DNA of 64,000 nt from contig NZ_JABWCV010000005.1 of the NCBI RefSeq assembly GCF_013371085.1, forward strand, positions 1 to 64,000, read 5' to 3'. Under the pieces are notes generated by a model, which made no database searches, was not told where the DNA came from, and saw only the letters and a list, made by a program, of their open reading frames with translations. The DNA is from Vreelandella maris (GTDB lineage: Bacteria; Pseudomonadota; Gammaproteobacteria; Pseudomonadales; Halomonadaceae). The translations under genes were made by a program, and so were the position numbers. This document shows, piece by piece, positions 41,837 through 51,214 of the stretch; the stretch's first letter is position 1; each line of letters opens with the position of its first letter.

Positions 41837-41967
41837 ATAGGCATGTCCTCACTTATGAGTTAGTAATGTAATAATCGGTCAGAATTTGAGTGCTGCTAGG
41901 TGGGCACTCAAGAAACAGCGCTATATTGTGCCGTAAGCCTGCCGTCAAGGCAAAAAAGCTTACGTCT

Positions 41968-42702
41968 TTAGCGAATTAACTGCCGCCAATGGCGCCCATC
42001 AAGAATTTCTAGCGGCGCAAAAGCCTGTTTGTAGCGCATCTTACGGCACTCTTCGATCCAATACCCTAAATATAGGTGCGGAAGCTCTTTTTGTCGGCTG
42101 AGCTCTACCAGTTTGAGAATGGCAAAAGTGCCGAGTGAACGCTTATCCAGTTCCTCGCTAACGGCAAAGAAGGTGTAGATGGCGGATAGGCCATGTTCCA
42201 GTTGGTCAAAGGCAGCCACGCCGACCAGTTCGTCGTGAAGGTACATTTCCATGAGATGAGCATAGGGCTCATCAAGAGTGAGAAACGTGCGGTACTGTTC
42301 ACGGCTGGGCGGATACATATCACCGTCAGCATGGCGCTGACGAATATAATCAGCGTAAAGCGAGTAGTGGGTGGATGCAAAGTAAGCGGGCATGATGCGG
42401 ATGCTAATATCGGCATTGCGACGCCAGATTTTACGCTGTGTGCGATTAGACTCAAACTGCTCAACCGGAATACGCACCGAGCGGCAGGCGTTGCATCCTT
42501 CGCAGTGAGGACGGTATAGATGACGCCCGCTGCGACGAAACCCTAGCAGTGCCAGCGAGTCATAGACGCCAGGCACAGGTGACTCCTGAGGGTCGAGGAA
42601 CAGCGTCGTCGCCTCTCTGTCGGGTAAATAGCTGCAAGAATGAGGCACGGTAAGGAAGAAGCGCAAATCCCGCACCGGGCGACGCGGAGTGTTACTACTC
42701 AC
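41968..42702 (-). CDS. bpt: Aspartate/glutamate leucyltransferase Bpt
   Basis: Ate1-family aminoacyl-tRNA-protein transferase that adds Leu to proteins beginning with Asp or Glu, making them ClpS substrates. 244 aa. Family signatures: HSCSYLPDREATTLF, HCEGCNACRSVRIPV (cysteine-rich) and LGYWIEECRKMRYKQAFAPL. The bacterial Bpt subgroup is indicated by size and by neighbours aat and clpSA. It lies 36 bases after aat and is likely co-transcribed. Confidence 0.95.
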   Translation of the reverse strand: MSSNTPRRPVRDLRFFLTVPHSCSYLPDREATTLFLDPQESPVPGVYDSLALLGFRRSGRHLYRPHCEGCNACRSVRIPVEQFESNRTQRKIWRRNADISIRIMPAYFASTHYSLYADYIRQRHADGDMYPPSREQYRTFLTLDEPYAHLMEMYLHDELVGVAAFDQLEHGLSAIYTFFAVSEELDKRSLGTFAILKLVELSRQKELPHLYLGYWIEECRKMRYKQAFAPLEILDGRHWRQLIR

Positions 42703-42738
42703 AGCTTGCCTCCTGGGTGAAACAGAATGAGTTCATCT

Positions 42739-43485
42739 CTAATCGTTATCCTCAGTAGCAATCGCCTTCAGCCACAGCGATGCAGGAACAGCCGGTATTT
42801 CAACGGGTGATGAGGGTAACGTAAACGCCTTATCGGGTAACCAGTTTTTAAGATAGTTGATGAATGCCTCGCGAGCGACTGTAATAGCGCCCAGGCTGGC
42901 CAAGTGAGGGGTATGCATTTGGCAGTCGATGAGCTTACCATCATGCTCGCGCATAGCCCTGGCTAGGTGGGCTAGCGCTACCTTGGAGGCGTCTGGTGTG
43001 CGGGAGAACATCGATTCGCCAAAAAACACCGGCCCCATTGCGATACCATACAGGCCACCTACCAACTGTCCGTTTTGATGGACTTCAATGCTATGGGCAA
43101 TGCCGAGTGCATTTAGCTGGCTGTAAGCGTCGCGCATTTCGGCAGTGATCCAGGTGCCGCCTTCTTCGTCGCGGGGGGCGGCACAGGCCTGAATAACCTG
43201 ATCGAAGTGTTGATCCAGGGTGATATGGAAGCCACCATGGCGTAATCGCTTGGTCAGGCTACGACGCTGCTTAAATTGCTCGGGTAGGAGTATCATGCGC
43301 GGGTCTGGACTCCACCATAAAATGGGGTCGTCATCGCTGAACCACGGAAAGATTCCCCGCCGGTAGGCTTCTACCAGCCAAACGGGGGAAAGCTCTCCAC
43401 CGGCTGCCAGCAGGCCGTTGGGGGAATCCAGGGCCGTAGCGGTGGTTGGAAAGTTGGGATATGGCGAGGAAAGCCAAGGTAGCAT
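42739..43485 (-). CDS. aat: Leucyl/phenylalanyl-tRNA-protein transferase Aat
   Basis: Adds Leu or Phe to proteins with N-terminal Lys or Arg, 248 aa against 234 in E. coli. RRGIFPWFSDDDPILWWSPDPR, GGLYGIAMGPVFFGESMFS and LIDCQMHTPHLASLGA are diagnostic. Upstream of bpt on the same strand, so both arms of the bacterial N-degron pathway are encoded together. A 13-bp repeat array sits in its upstream region. Confidence 0.97.
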   Translation of the reverse strand: MLPWLSSPYPNFPTTATALDSPNGLLAAGGELSPVWLVEAYRRGIFPWFSDDDPILWWSPDPRMILLPEQFKQRRSLTKRLRHGGFHITLDQHFDQVIQACAAPRDEEGGTWITAEMRDAYSQLNALGIAHSIEVHQNGQLVGGLYGIAMGPVFFGESMFSRTPDASKVALAHLARAMREHDGKLIDCQMHTPHLASLGAITVAREAFINYLKNWLPDKAFTLPSSPVEIPAVPASLWLKAIATEDND

Positions 43486-43516
43486 TACTTGCTCCTGTTG
43501 CTACGTGCTTTTACTA

Positions 43517-43581
43517 AGCTCTTGAGATGAGTTCTTGTGCTGAGCTCTTGTACCGAGCGCTTAGATAACAGCTCTGTGACG
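43517..43581. repeat. Five imperfect 13-bp tandem repeats between aat and ftsK
   Basis: AGCTCTTG, AGTTCTTG, AGCTCTTG, AGCGCTTA and AGCTCTGT start at 43517, 43530, 43543, 43556 and 43569, an exact 13-bp period. The array lies between the divergent starts of aat (43485) and ftsK (43656). Confidence 0.8.
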
Positions 43582-43655
43582 GCGGAAGGATGCTCGGTAT
43601 CATGCAAACTCGCAAGTGGATTAAAGACGCCATTGAGGTGTAAAGGGAGAGTCGC

Positions 43656-46600
43656 TTGAAAGTGAATAAAGCAGTTAACAAGCGAACGCAGCGTAGCGCG
43701 CGTCAAACACCACCATCGGCTTCTTCTGCGCGTGTTAACGCCGCAAAGGATAAGGCTCGCCGTTTTGGCCTGCGCTTACAAGGCTCCGTGCGCGAAGGCG
43801 TAGTGGTGTTACTGCTAGCGCTGTGTGTGTTTTTATTATTAGCCTTATTTAGTTACCACCCCTCTGATCCAGGCTGGTCTTACCAAGGGCCGGAAACGGA
43901 CATACGTAACTGGATGGGGCAGGTGGGGGCCTGGTTAGCCGATGTTCTCTATTCACTGCTAGGGGCCAGTGCGCTGTGGTGGCCGGGGATGTTTGGTTTT
44001 GCCGCCTGGTGGCTGATTCGATCGCGCCAGGTACGTTTTGAACTCGACCCGGTCGCGATTGCTGTGCACGCGGGTGGCTTAGTACTCCTTATTTTTGGCA
44101 CCACCATGTTAGGTGCGCTGCACTTTTATCATCCTGACAGTATGCTGCCCTACGCCTCTGGCGGCATTTTAGGGGAAGGCTTGGTCGGTGCGCTAAGGCC
44201 TTTAGTAGGGAGTGGCGGCGTTGGCTTAATCGCCGCAGCACTCATTTTAAGCGGCTTTCCGTTATTTAGCGGCATGTCGTGGCTGCAGGTGGCGGATGAG
44301 CTCGGTAAGCGCATATGCCGGCTGGGTGGCTGGCTATCGGCTCGTCGGCAGGCAAGCCGCATGCGCGCAGCGCAGCGAGCGGCCGCGAAACCCGCGCCCA
44401 CGGCGAAGTCTCAAGTCAAACCCGAGCTAGCGCCCAAAGCTTCATATGTTGAGGATAAACCTGCTGACGTTAAGTCGACTGAAGCTAAGCCGACTGCTGA
44501 ATCGGTAGGTGTAGGTAAAAGCGCCACGGGTCGAGAACGGCGCGAGCCAGGTTTCTCAATGCCGCTTGATAACAGTGTCACCGACCATTCAGCCGCTACG
44601 GAATACAGCAGCGAGACCACCGACACCTCGATTCCCTGGGAAACTGCGGCTTTTTCAAGCAATAAGCACGTGCCTGCTAAATCACCGGCCGCTACCGAGG
44701 AGCCAGCAGTGGCGGCGCCTGCAAAGGCGTCAGTGCCACCAGTAGATAAAGCCGCAGAAGAGGCGGAGGTGTCGGCACCCCCAGCGCCGCGAGAAAATGC
44801 CTTTGTCCAGGCAGAGGAGCCGGCAAAAGCGCCTGAGCCCGTTCCCAAGGAAAACGATGAGCCCAAGGAGGCCGACGTCTCCTTCCCGCTACACGCCTCG
44901 CGTCAGGAAGAGTCGCCGGCACCTGCTGCAAGTAACTTCTTTGTCAACGACGAAGCGCCTGATGAGAAAACGCATACTCAATCAGCGCCTGCTGAACGCC
45001 GCAGTGAGCCGACGCTCAGCGAGTCACCTGAAGCTATTCCTAGGCGCGCCATGGAGCCTGAGCCTGCACGTAAGCCTGAGCGTGTGGCTGAAGTCGTCCC
45101 GGAGCCAGTGTGGGACGACGAAGAGATGGACGACGAGTTATACCAGCCAGAGGAGCCAAGCGAACCAGCGCCAGTGCCTACGCCAGCTGCACGCCAAGAG
45201 CCCACTTTCTCGCCCGATGTTCAAGCGCAAGAATCTGACGAAGGCCCCGCGCTGTGGACCGTGGAGCATTTGCAGAGCCAGCGGCCTGCCTTTGAGACCC
45301 TGGACGAGCCCGAAGGCGATGTGCCGAGCCTGCAACTGCTGACACCTGCTGAACCGCATCAGCCCAATTACAGCGATGAACAGTTGGCCGATATGGCGGA
45401 ACTGCTTGAAGTGCGGCTGCGCGAATACGGTGTTAAGGCGGAAGTCGTCGATACTTGGCCTGGGCCGGTGATTACCCGCTTTGAAATCAAGCCTGCTGCG
45501 GGCGTGAAGGTCTCCAAGATCAGCAATCTTGCCAAAGACTTGGCGCGCTCACTGATGGTGAAGAGTGTGCGGGTGGTGGAGGTTATTCCTGGGCGACCCA
45601 CGGTAGGGATTGAAATACCCAACCCCAACCGCGCCATGATCCGCCTGCGCGAAGTGATCGACTCTGATCGCTACCAGCAGGAAACCTCACCGCTGACCAT
45701 GGCGCTGGGCCAGGATATTGGCGGCAGCCCCGTGGTGGCCAACCTGGGTAAGATGCCTCACTTGTTGGTAGCCGGCACCACCGGGTCGGGTAAGTCAGTG
45801 GGCGTTAACGCCATGCTGATCTCGATGCTGCTCAAGGCGAAGCCCAGCGAGCTGAAGCTCATCATGGTCGACCCCAAAATGCTGGAGCTGTCGGTCTACG
45901 ATGGTATCCCTCATTTGCTGGCGCCCGTGGTCACCGATATGAAAGAGGCGGCCAACAGCCTGCGCTGGTGTGTGGCCGAGATGGAGCGCCGCTATAAGCT
46001 GATGGCGGCCATGGGTGTGCGTAATATCGCAGGCTTTAATGGCCGCCTGGATGAAGCGGAGCGCGCTGGTGCCCAAGTGGCAGATCCGTTGTGGGAGCCA
46101 CAGCCATGGGAAGTGCATCAGCCGCACCCGGTATTGGAGAAGCTGCCCTATATCGTGGTGGTGATCGACGAATTTGCCGACATGTTTATGATCGTCGGCA
46201 AAAAGGTCGAAGAGCTGATTGCCCGCCTGGCACAAAAGGCCCGCGCCGCGGGTATCCATTTGATTCTGGCTACCCAGCGCCCCTCGGTGGACGTTGTGAC
46301 TGGCTTGATCAAGGCCAATATTCCTTCGCGGATGGCCTTTCAGGTGTCATCGCGCATCGATTCGCGCACGATTCTTGACCAGGGCGGTGCTGAAAGTCTG
46401 CTCGGGCACGGTGATATGCTCTATCTGCCTGCCGGCTCTGGGCCGCCTAATCGTATCCACGGTGCCTTTGTGGATGATGATGAAGTGCACCGGGTGGTCG
46501 ATGACTGGAAGCGTCGGGGCACACCGGAGTACATCGAAGAGATCCTCTCAGGGGGCGTCTCAGCCGATGCCTTGACCGGCCTTGAAGCCGAAGGGGGCGA

Positions 46601-46817
46601 TAGTGACGATGCCGAACAGGATGCGCTTTATGATGAAGCTATCCAGTTTGTCACTGAAACACGCAAAGCTTCGATTTCTGCTGTCCAGCGCCGCTTCAAG
46701 ATCGGCTACAACCGGGCCGCTCGCTTGGTTGAGGCCATGGAGGGCGCTGGTGTAGTGACCTCAATGGGTTCCAACGGCGCCCGGGAAGTGCTTGCGCCAC
46801 CTCCGGTAGGCCATTAA
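43656..46817 (+). CDS. ftsK: DNA translocase FtsK
   Basis: Septal DNA pump coordinating chromosome dimer resolution with division, 1053 aa. Four membrane helices lie within about 47-202. A proline/acidic linker (about 240-560) is followed by the motor: Walker [10 protein letters not shown] (706-714), Walker [12 protein letters not shown], and a C-terminal winged-helix gamma domain ([26 protein letters not shown]) that reads KOPS. It starts with TTG preceded by AAAGGGAGAG; a GTG two codons later is possible. E. coli FtsK is longer (1329 aa) mainly in its linker. Confidence 0.97.
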   Translation: MKVNKAVNKRTQRSARQTPPSASSARVNAAKDKARRFGLRLQGSVREGVVVLLLALCVFLLLALFSYHPSDPGWSYQGPETDIRNWMGQVGAWLADVLYSLLGASALWWPGMFGFAAWWLIRSRQVRFELDPVAIAVHAGGLVLLIFGTTMLGALHFYHPDSMLPYASGGILGEGLVGALRPLVGSGGVGLIAAALILSGFPLFSGMSWLQVADELGKRICRLGGWLSARRQASRMRAAQRAAAKPAPTAKSQVKPELAPKASYVEDKPADVKSTEAKPTAESVGVGKSATGRERREPGFSMPLDNSVTDHSAATEYSSETTDTSIPWETAAFSSNKHVPAKSPAATEEPAVAAPAKASVPPVDKAAEEAEVSAPPAPRENAFVQAEEPAKAPEPVPKENDEPKEADVSFPLHASRQEESPAPAASNFFVNDEAPDEKTHTQSAPAERRSEPTLSESPEAIPRRAMEPEPARKPERVAEVVPEPVWDDEEMDDELYQPEEPSEPAPVPTPAARQEPTFSPDVQAQESDEGPALWTVEHLQSQRPAFETLDEPEGDVPSLQLLTPAEPHQPNYSDEQLADMAELLEVRLREYGVKAEVVDTWPGPVITRFEIKPAAGVKVSKISNLAKDLARSLMVKSVRVVEVIPGRPTVGIEIPNPNRAMIRLREVIDSDRYQQETSPLTMALGQDIGGSPVVANLGKMPHLLVAGTTGSGKSVGVNAMLISMLLKAKPSELKLIMVDPKMLELSVYDGIPHLLAPVVTDMKEAANSLRWCVAEMERRYKLMAAMGVRNIAGFNGRLDEAERAGAQVADPLWEPQPWEVHQPHPVLEKLPYIVVVIDEFADMFMIVGKKVEELIARLAQKARAAGIHLILATQRPSVDVVTGLIKANIPSRMAFQVSSRIDSRTILDQGGAESLLGHGDMLYLPAGSGPPNRIHGAFVDDDEVHRVVDDWKRRGTPEYIEEILSGGVSADALTGLEAEGGDSDDAEQDALYDEAIQFVTETRKASISAVQRRFKIGYNRAARLVEAMEGAGVVTSMGSNGAREVLAPPPVGH

Positions 46818-46859
46818 CCCTTGGTAAGGGGCACAATTATGCAATAAGCGTGGAAGTCG

Positions 46860-46888
46860 CGCCGCGGGTGAAACCCTGCGGCGTTTTT
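46860..46888 (+). terminator. ftsK terminator
   Basis: CGCCGCGGG-TGAAA-CCC(T)GCGGCG followed by TTTTT, 43 bases after the stop. One bulged T is in the stem. Confidence 0.9.
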
Positions 46889-46901
46889 CACGTCTTAGTC
46901 C

Positions 46902-46943
46902 TACATGAACAGTTGTACATGAGCAGTCATACATGAGCGGTCG
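46902..46943. repeat. Three 14-bp tandem repeats upstream of lolA
   Basis: TACATGAACAGTTG, TACATGAGCAGTCA and TACATGAGCGGTCG start at 46902, 46916 and 46930, an exact 14-bp period, between the ftsK terminator and lolA. Confidence 0.85.
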
Positions 46944-47043
46944 GACGGTTAAACTGACGTTACACATTCGATTTTTTTTTCTTTGTTTTTACCTTTAATT
47001 ATTGAGCAACCGTTATCTGGCAACGATTGCCTAGGGAGATCAT

Positions 47044-47694
47044 ATGCGCGATACGCTAAAAGGACGACCTTCATCACTGGCATTTGCCGCAAGCGCCTTG
47101 GGTTTGACCTTTGGTGCGCCGGTATGGGCGGATGATGCCGCTGAACGGTTAACTGAGCGCCTGGATCCGCTTGAGAGCTATCAGGCTACTTTTGAGCAGC
47201 AGATTCTTGATGGCAGTGGCGAGCGTCTACAGAGCGCGCGTGGCGAGATGTGGCTTTCGCGCCCTGGGTTGCTGCGTTGGGAAGTGGAAGCGCCGTATTC
47301 GCAAACCGTCGTGTCGGATGGCGACGATGTGTATATGTATGATCCCGACCTTGAACAAGTCACCGTTCAAGCGATGGATGATCGCGTCACCCACACGCCC
47401 GCGCTGCTGCTGTCGGGCAGCGTGGATGAGTTAACCGAGAGCTATGAGGTGTTCTACGAGCAAGATGACGGCGAAGACGTTTTTACGTTGGTGCCTATCT
47501 CAGCCGATACGCTTTTCGAAGAGTTAAGCATGGTATTCGATGCTGACACATTGACCGAGCTGTGGATGATGGACAGCACCGGGCAGCGCACGGCTATTAC
47601 CTTCAGCAACATTACCAGCAACGGCAACATCGACCAGAGCATGTTTGACTTCGAGATTCCCGAAGGCACTGACGTTATCCGCGAAGAGCTTTAA
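47044..47694 (+). CDS. lolA: Outer-membrane lipoprotein carrier protein LolA
   Basis: Periplasmic chaperone that ferries lipoproteins from LolCDE to LolB, 216 aa. The signal peptide ends PVWA before DDAAERL (about residue 29). LESYQATFEQQILD, GEMWLSRPGLLRWEVEAPYSQ and FDFEIPEGTDVI are typical. GGGAG lies 5-6 bases before the ATG. It follows ftsK as in E. coli, but a terminator and a repeat array lie between. Confidence 0.95.
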   Translation: MRDTLKGRPSSLAFAASALGLTFGAPVWADDAAERLTERLDPLESYQATFEQQILDGSGERLQSARGEMWLSRPGLLRWEVEAPYSQTVVSDGDDVYMYDPDLEQVTVQAMDDRVTHTPALLLSGSVDELTESYEVFYEQDDGEDVFTLVPISADTLFEELSMVFDADTLTELWMMDSTGQRTAITFSNITSNGNIDQSMFDFEIPEGTDVIREEL

Positions 47695-47715
47695 CGAAGA
47701 AGGTTAGTGGTACAT

Positions 47716-47745
47716 TGTAGGAGCGCAATTCATTGCGCGATCAGC
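47716..47745 (+). repeat. REP-like unit 1
   Basis: TGTAGGAG followed by a perfect hairpin GCGCAAT-TC-ATTGCGC (47723-47738) and GATCAGCA. The TGTAGGAGC head is the hallmark of Pseudomonas-type REP sequences. Confidence 0.8.
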
Positions 47746-47786
47746 AGAGTGGTCGGGGTGCCGAGGGTCATTGCTTCTAGATAGCC

Positions 47787-47815
47787 TGATCGCCCGACAA
47801 GTCGGGCTCCTACAT
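47787..47815 (-). repeat. REP-like unit 2 (inverted)
   Basis: On the minus strand: TGTAGGAGC, then hairpin CCGAC-TT-GTCGG, then GCGATCA. It is inverted relative to its two neighbours, forming a BIME-like cluster. Confidence 0.8.
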
Positions 47816-47839
47816 TGGTTGGGTACAAGTGTTGGGTGT

Positions 47840-47869
47840 TGTAGGAGCCCAATTCATTGCGCGATCAGC
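47840..47869 (+). repeat. REP-like unit 3
   Basis: TGTAGGAGCCCAATTCATTG followed by CGCGATCAGCA. It is nearly identical to unit 1; in the stem one GCGC arm has become GCCC. Confidence 0.8.
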
Positions 47870-47949
47870 AGTGATCAAGGCACCGAGCGGGACAGTCAGC
47901 GGTAAGTTGTTTATAGAGATTGGTCGTTAGGCAATAACCGTCAGGCGCC

Positions 47950-49284
47950 CTAGGGCGCCTCATCTGCTTCCTGATCACGGCTTTCACGCCACGCCATTAT
48001 TTCTCCAAAGCGCTTCTCCTGACCGAAAGGGCTCGGCTTAAAGAAGGTGGCTTTAGGTAGCTCTTCAGGCCAGCAGTCATGGACGCTACCCGCCGGATAG
48101 CCGTCTGGCTCGTTGTGGGCATAGCGATAGCCTTCACCATGGCCCAACTGCTCCATGAGTTTGGTGGGCGCATTGCGCAGGTAGGTTGGCACTTCCACCT
48201 GAGGTTGCTCACGCACGTAGCGCTTGGCATCACTCCAGGCTCGGTCGATACGATTGCTTTTGGGCGCCACCGCCAAATGAATCGCTGCATGGGCAATCGC
48301 TCGCTGGCCTTCGTAATCCCCCAGGCGCAGGTAGGCGTCCCAAGCAGCAATCACCAGCGGCAGGGCGCGAGGGTCGGCATTGCCGACATCCTCTGAGGCA
48401 ATGGCCGTCAGTCGGCGCACCACGTCCAGCGGGTCGCCGCCACCCTGCATGAAGCGCGCCATATACAGCAGCGCGGCATTAGGCCGTGAAGAGCGGATGG
48501 ATTTGTGGATGGCCGAGAGCAGGTCGTAGTAGGCGTCACCCTGCTTATCGAAAGCGCTGGCTTGGTGGCCAATCACATCCGCCAGTACGTCCTTATGGAG
48601 TACTTCACGGCCCGCTTCCTGGGTGGCGAAATCACACGCGGTTTCTAATAACCCAAGCGCCCGGCGAGCATCACCTGCGCTGGCATGGGCTAGCGCGCTT
48701 AACACTTCGTCTTCAACGTGAATATCGCGTTTTCCCAGCCCGCGTTCAGCGTCGTTAAGCGCTTGGCGCATCACTGTAATCAACTCATCCTGAGTGAGCG
48801 ATTTCAATACGTAAACCCGTGCACGGGAGAGCAGCGCCGAGTTGACCTCAAACGATGGGTTTTCGGTAGTGGCACCAATCAGCGTGAGCAGCCCCGACTC
48901 CACATGGGGCAGTAGGGCATCCTGCTGACTCTTGTTGAGACGGTGAATCTCATCTAAAAAGAGGATGACCGTGGATGACATTTGCTGGGCACGTTCTACG
49001 ACGGCACGAATCTCTTTCACCCCAGCCATCACCGCGCTGAGGTGCTCCAGTTGGGCTTGAGAGGCGCGGGCTAAAAGCTCTGCCAGCGTGGTCTTGCCCA
49101 CCCCCGGCGGCCCCCATAGAATCATCGAACGCACAACACCAGATTCCGCCATACGGCGTAGCGGTTTATCCGGCCCCACCAACGCCTGTTGGCCTACGTA
49201 ATCGTCCAATTGGCGTGGGCGCATACGAAAGGCTAGCGGGGCGTCTTCTGAAGGTGCTGCGTGGGCGCTATCAAAAAGGTCCAT
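47950..49284 (-). CDS. rarA: Replication-associated recombination protein RarA (MgsA)
   Basis: AAA+ ATPase acting at stalled replication forks, 444 aa. Walker A is [14 protein letters not shown], Walker B is [17 protein letters not shown], sensor 1 is [12 protein letters not shown]; the C-terminal clamp-loader-like and tetramerisation regions are complete ([19 protein letters not shown]). ATG 49284 follows GGAAG by 6 bases; a TTG at 49302 is less likely. It is oriented opposite to lolA, whereas E. coli has ftsK-lolA-rarA on one strand. An IS element ends about 55 bases upstream of the start. Confidence 0.96.
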   Translation of the reverse strand: MDLFDSAHAAPSEDAPLAFRMRPRQLDDYVGQQALVGPDKPLRRMAESGVVRSMILWGPPGVGKTTLAELLARASQAQLEHLSAVMAGVKEIRAVVERAQQMSSTVILFLDEIHRLNKSQQDALLPHVESGLLTLIGATTENPSFEVNSALLSRARVYVLKSLTQDELITVMRQALNDAERGLGKRDIHVEDEVLSALAHASAGDARRALGLLETACDFATQEAGREVLHKDVLADVIGHQASAFDKQGDAYYDLLSAIHKSIRSSRPNAALLYMARFMQGGGDPLDVVRRLTAIASEDVGNADPRALPLVIAAWDAYLRLGDYEGQRAIAHAAIHLAVAPKSNRIDRAWSDAKRYVREQPQVEVPTYLRNAPTKLMEQLGHGEGYRYAHNEPDGYPAGSVHDCWPEELPKATFFKPSPFGQEKRFGEIMAWRESRDQEADEAP

Positions 49285-49338
49285 GTAAACTTCCGTTGTC
49301 AATCGGGGCGTAGAACTACTTATTGGTTACAAGTGTCT

Positions 49339-49495
49339 TTGACATCCTCCCCTCCTTCGCGCTGGCGCGACTCAGGAAGAGGATTCCCTCTCGGGTGACC
49401 ACTGGTCGCCCGGTGGTCTGGTTCCTGCTGCTGGCGGCCCTACTGCACCACTCACTGCACAGGCGCTACGGGCGTCGTCCCGCCCTGATCAGGTT
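49339..49495 (-). ncRNA. Predicted TnpB guide RNA (omega RNA) scaffold / right end
   Basis: In IS200/IS605 elements the RNA partner of TnpB spans the end of tnpB and the element's right end, with the guide taken from flanking DNA. Here the minus strand after the tnpB stop carries a hairpin (CGCGC-CA-GCGCG, 49358-49369) and ends GGAGGGGAGGATGTCAA, a common right-end tail of the family. The predicted guide would be the bases from 49338 down to about 49319. Extent of the 5' part is unknown. Confidence 0.5.
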
Positions 49496-50743
49496 TTACT
49501 GGTTCGAGGCTTCGAGAAGGTCGAGGCCTCGGTGAAGCACGTTGATAGCTCCTACGACATCGGCGTTTTCGACATACCCGCAATGCGTACACAGGAAACG
49601 GGCCTGTGTCTGGCGGTTGTCCGGCGACTTGTACAAGCAGGCTGGGCAAGTCTGGCTCGTGTGGTGCGGTGGTACCGCCACAAATAGGCCCCCGGTCCAT
49701 GCCATCTTGTACTCAAGCTGGCGACGAATCTCGTACCAGCCTTGGTCGAGGATTGAGCGATTCAGCCCTGACTTTTGCCGGACATGACGTCCCGGTTGGG
49801 CAATCGTGCCCCTCGCAGACTTCGACAGGTTGGCGACTCGGAGGTCTTCGACGGCGACCATGGCGTGGTTCTTGCTGATCGTCGTTGTGGCCTTGTGTTG
49901 GTAGTCGCGCCGTATATCGGCAATACGCTGGTGAATACGCGCAATCTTGCGCTTCTGTTTTTTCCAGTTAGCGGAACCGCGTTCCTTGTGCTTCAGTTGG
50001 CGTTGGGAAGTCGCCAGGTGACCCTTTAAGGTAGCGAAGCTGTGCACCCCGGCGAACGCCGTACCGTCACTCAGCGTCATGTTCTTGGCAATGCCCATGT
50101 CGATGCCGACCGCGCCTTGATCAGGCGCGCGGGGAGGCTTGACGTCGACTGCGCACATGATAGCTACGTGCCAGTTACCACATGCATCGAGTGAGACGGT
50201 CGCGTTGCGTGGCTCGCCTTCGATGACGTGTGACTGGTACATCCGCACCCAGCCCAGCTTGTTGGGCAGTTTGATGCGGCGTTGATCGAGGGCGCAATAC
50301 TTGGGGAAGTTGACGAAGCGCATGGTCGAGTGATGCGCGATGCGCTTCGTCCTGAAAACCGGGAATCCCCGCTTCCCCGTACACCAATCCTTGATGGCCT
50401 TGTCTCGCAGGTCGCGTTGACGCTGCTGAAGGTTGTCCGTGTAGGCCTCTTTCAGAAAGGTCAGTTCTGGCGCCTTTTTCCACTGCGTCAGTTGCTTGTT
50501 CAGGCCCGCTGCGCTTGGGAAGCTCTTAGCCAGAGTGATCCGCTCCTTCGGGGGAAGGTCATTGAGAGTCTTGTACAACGACTTACGATCACCCTCAAAG
50601 GCCAAGTCTTTCTGCGCGATGTCGAGCATTATTTCAAGAGACTTATTGTACGCCAACCGGCCACACCCCGCCATCCGGTAGAGCAGCGCTTCTGCTTCCG
50701 GTGTTGGCTTCAGCTTGAATCGGTAGGCTTTCAAGACCTTCAT
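49496..50743 (-). CDS. tnpB: RNA-guided endonuclease TnpB (IS605 OrfB family)
   Basis: 415 aa from ATG 50743. The RuvC active-site acids are all present: Asp215 in GIDMGI, Glu299 in VAVEDLRV and Asp395 in NADVVGAINVL. A four-cysteine zinc ribbon lies between the last two (C366-PA-C369, C385-TH-C388). The N-terminal helix-turn-helix begins KVLKAYRFKLKPTPE. TnpB proteins cut DNA at a transposon-associated motif plus guide match and are the ancestors of Cas12. An upstream in-frame ATG at 50779 is possible. Confidence 0.94.
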   Translation of the reverse strand: MKVLKAYRFKLKPTPEAEALLYRMAGCGRLAYNKSLEIMLDIAQKDLAFEGDRKSLYKTLNDLPPKERITLAKSFPSAAGLNKQLTQWKKAPELTFLKEAYTDNLQQRQRDLRDKAIKDWCTGKRGFPVFRTKRIAHHSTMRFVNFPKYCALDQRRIKLPNKLGWVRMYQSHVIEGEPRNATVSLDACGNWHVAIMCAVDVKPPRAPDQGAVGIDMGIAKNMTLSDGTAFAGVHSFATLKGHLATSQRQLKHKERGSANWKKQKRKIARIHQRIADIRRDYQHKATTTISKNHAMVAVEDLRVANLSKSARGTIAQPGRHVRQKSGLNRSILDQGWYEIRRQLEYKMAWTGGLFVAVPPHHTSQTCPACLYKSPDNRQTQARFLCTHCGYVENADVVGAINVLHRGLDLLEASNQ

Positions 50744-50812
50744 GGTCAACTCAGTGTGTGGTGATTGATAAACCACCATAATAGTTTATTTTAGCGAAGT
50801 TCAACCATCAGT

Positions 50813-51211
50813 ATGCACAAGATCAACAAGGCGCGTCACAGCGCCTACCTGCTCCACGTCCACATTGTCTTCGTGACGAAATACCGCCGTAAGATTCTCG
50901 GTGAGCTTCACCATGAAGCCTTCCAGCAAATTGCTGGCGAAGTTTGCGCTGACTTCGAGGCCGAGCTTCGTGAGTGTCATGGTGAAAGTGATCATGTACA
51001 CCTGCTGGTCGAGTACACCCCCAAGGTGCAGCTTACGAAGCTGGTCAACTCCTTGAAGGCGGTAACGTCTCGTCGGATGCGAGCGGAGTTCAACGACCTG
51101 CGGGGTGCCTACACCAAGCCGGTGCTTTGGAGCCGGTCGTACTTCGTGGGATCGTGCGGTGGGGCACCACTGGCAGTCGTGGCACAGTACATCCAAAACC
51201 AGCGGGGTTGA
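50813..51211 (+). CDS. tnpA: IS200/IS605 transposase TnpA (Y1 HUH)
   Basis: 132 aa single-strand transposase. The HUH metal site is H61-V-H63 in DHVHLLVEY; the catalytic tyrosine is Tyr126 in QYIQNQRG. SLKAVTSRRMR and SYFVGSCGGAPL match the family. It is divergent from tnpB across a 69-base gap that must hold both promoters. Length is normal, and it seems functional. Confidence 0.94.
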   Translation: MHKINKARHSAYLLHVHIVFVTKYRRKILGELHHEAFQQIAGEVCADFEAELRECHGESDHVHLLVEYTPKVQLTKLVNSLKAVTSRRMRAEFNDLRGAYTKPVLWSRSYFVGSCGGAPLAVVAQYIQNQRG

Positions 51212-51214
51212 CGC

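Noticed and set aside
43485..43706. 73-residue minus-strand frame between aat and ftsK
   Set aside because: It covers the 13-bp repeat array and the start of ftsK; composition looks non-coding.
49496..50743. TnpB as a Cas12 effector
   Set aside because: No CRISPR array or Cas1/Cas2 nearby; the adjacent tnpA and IS ends show it is a transposon-encoded TnpB.
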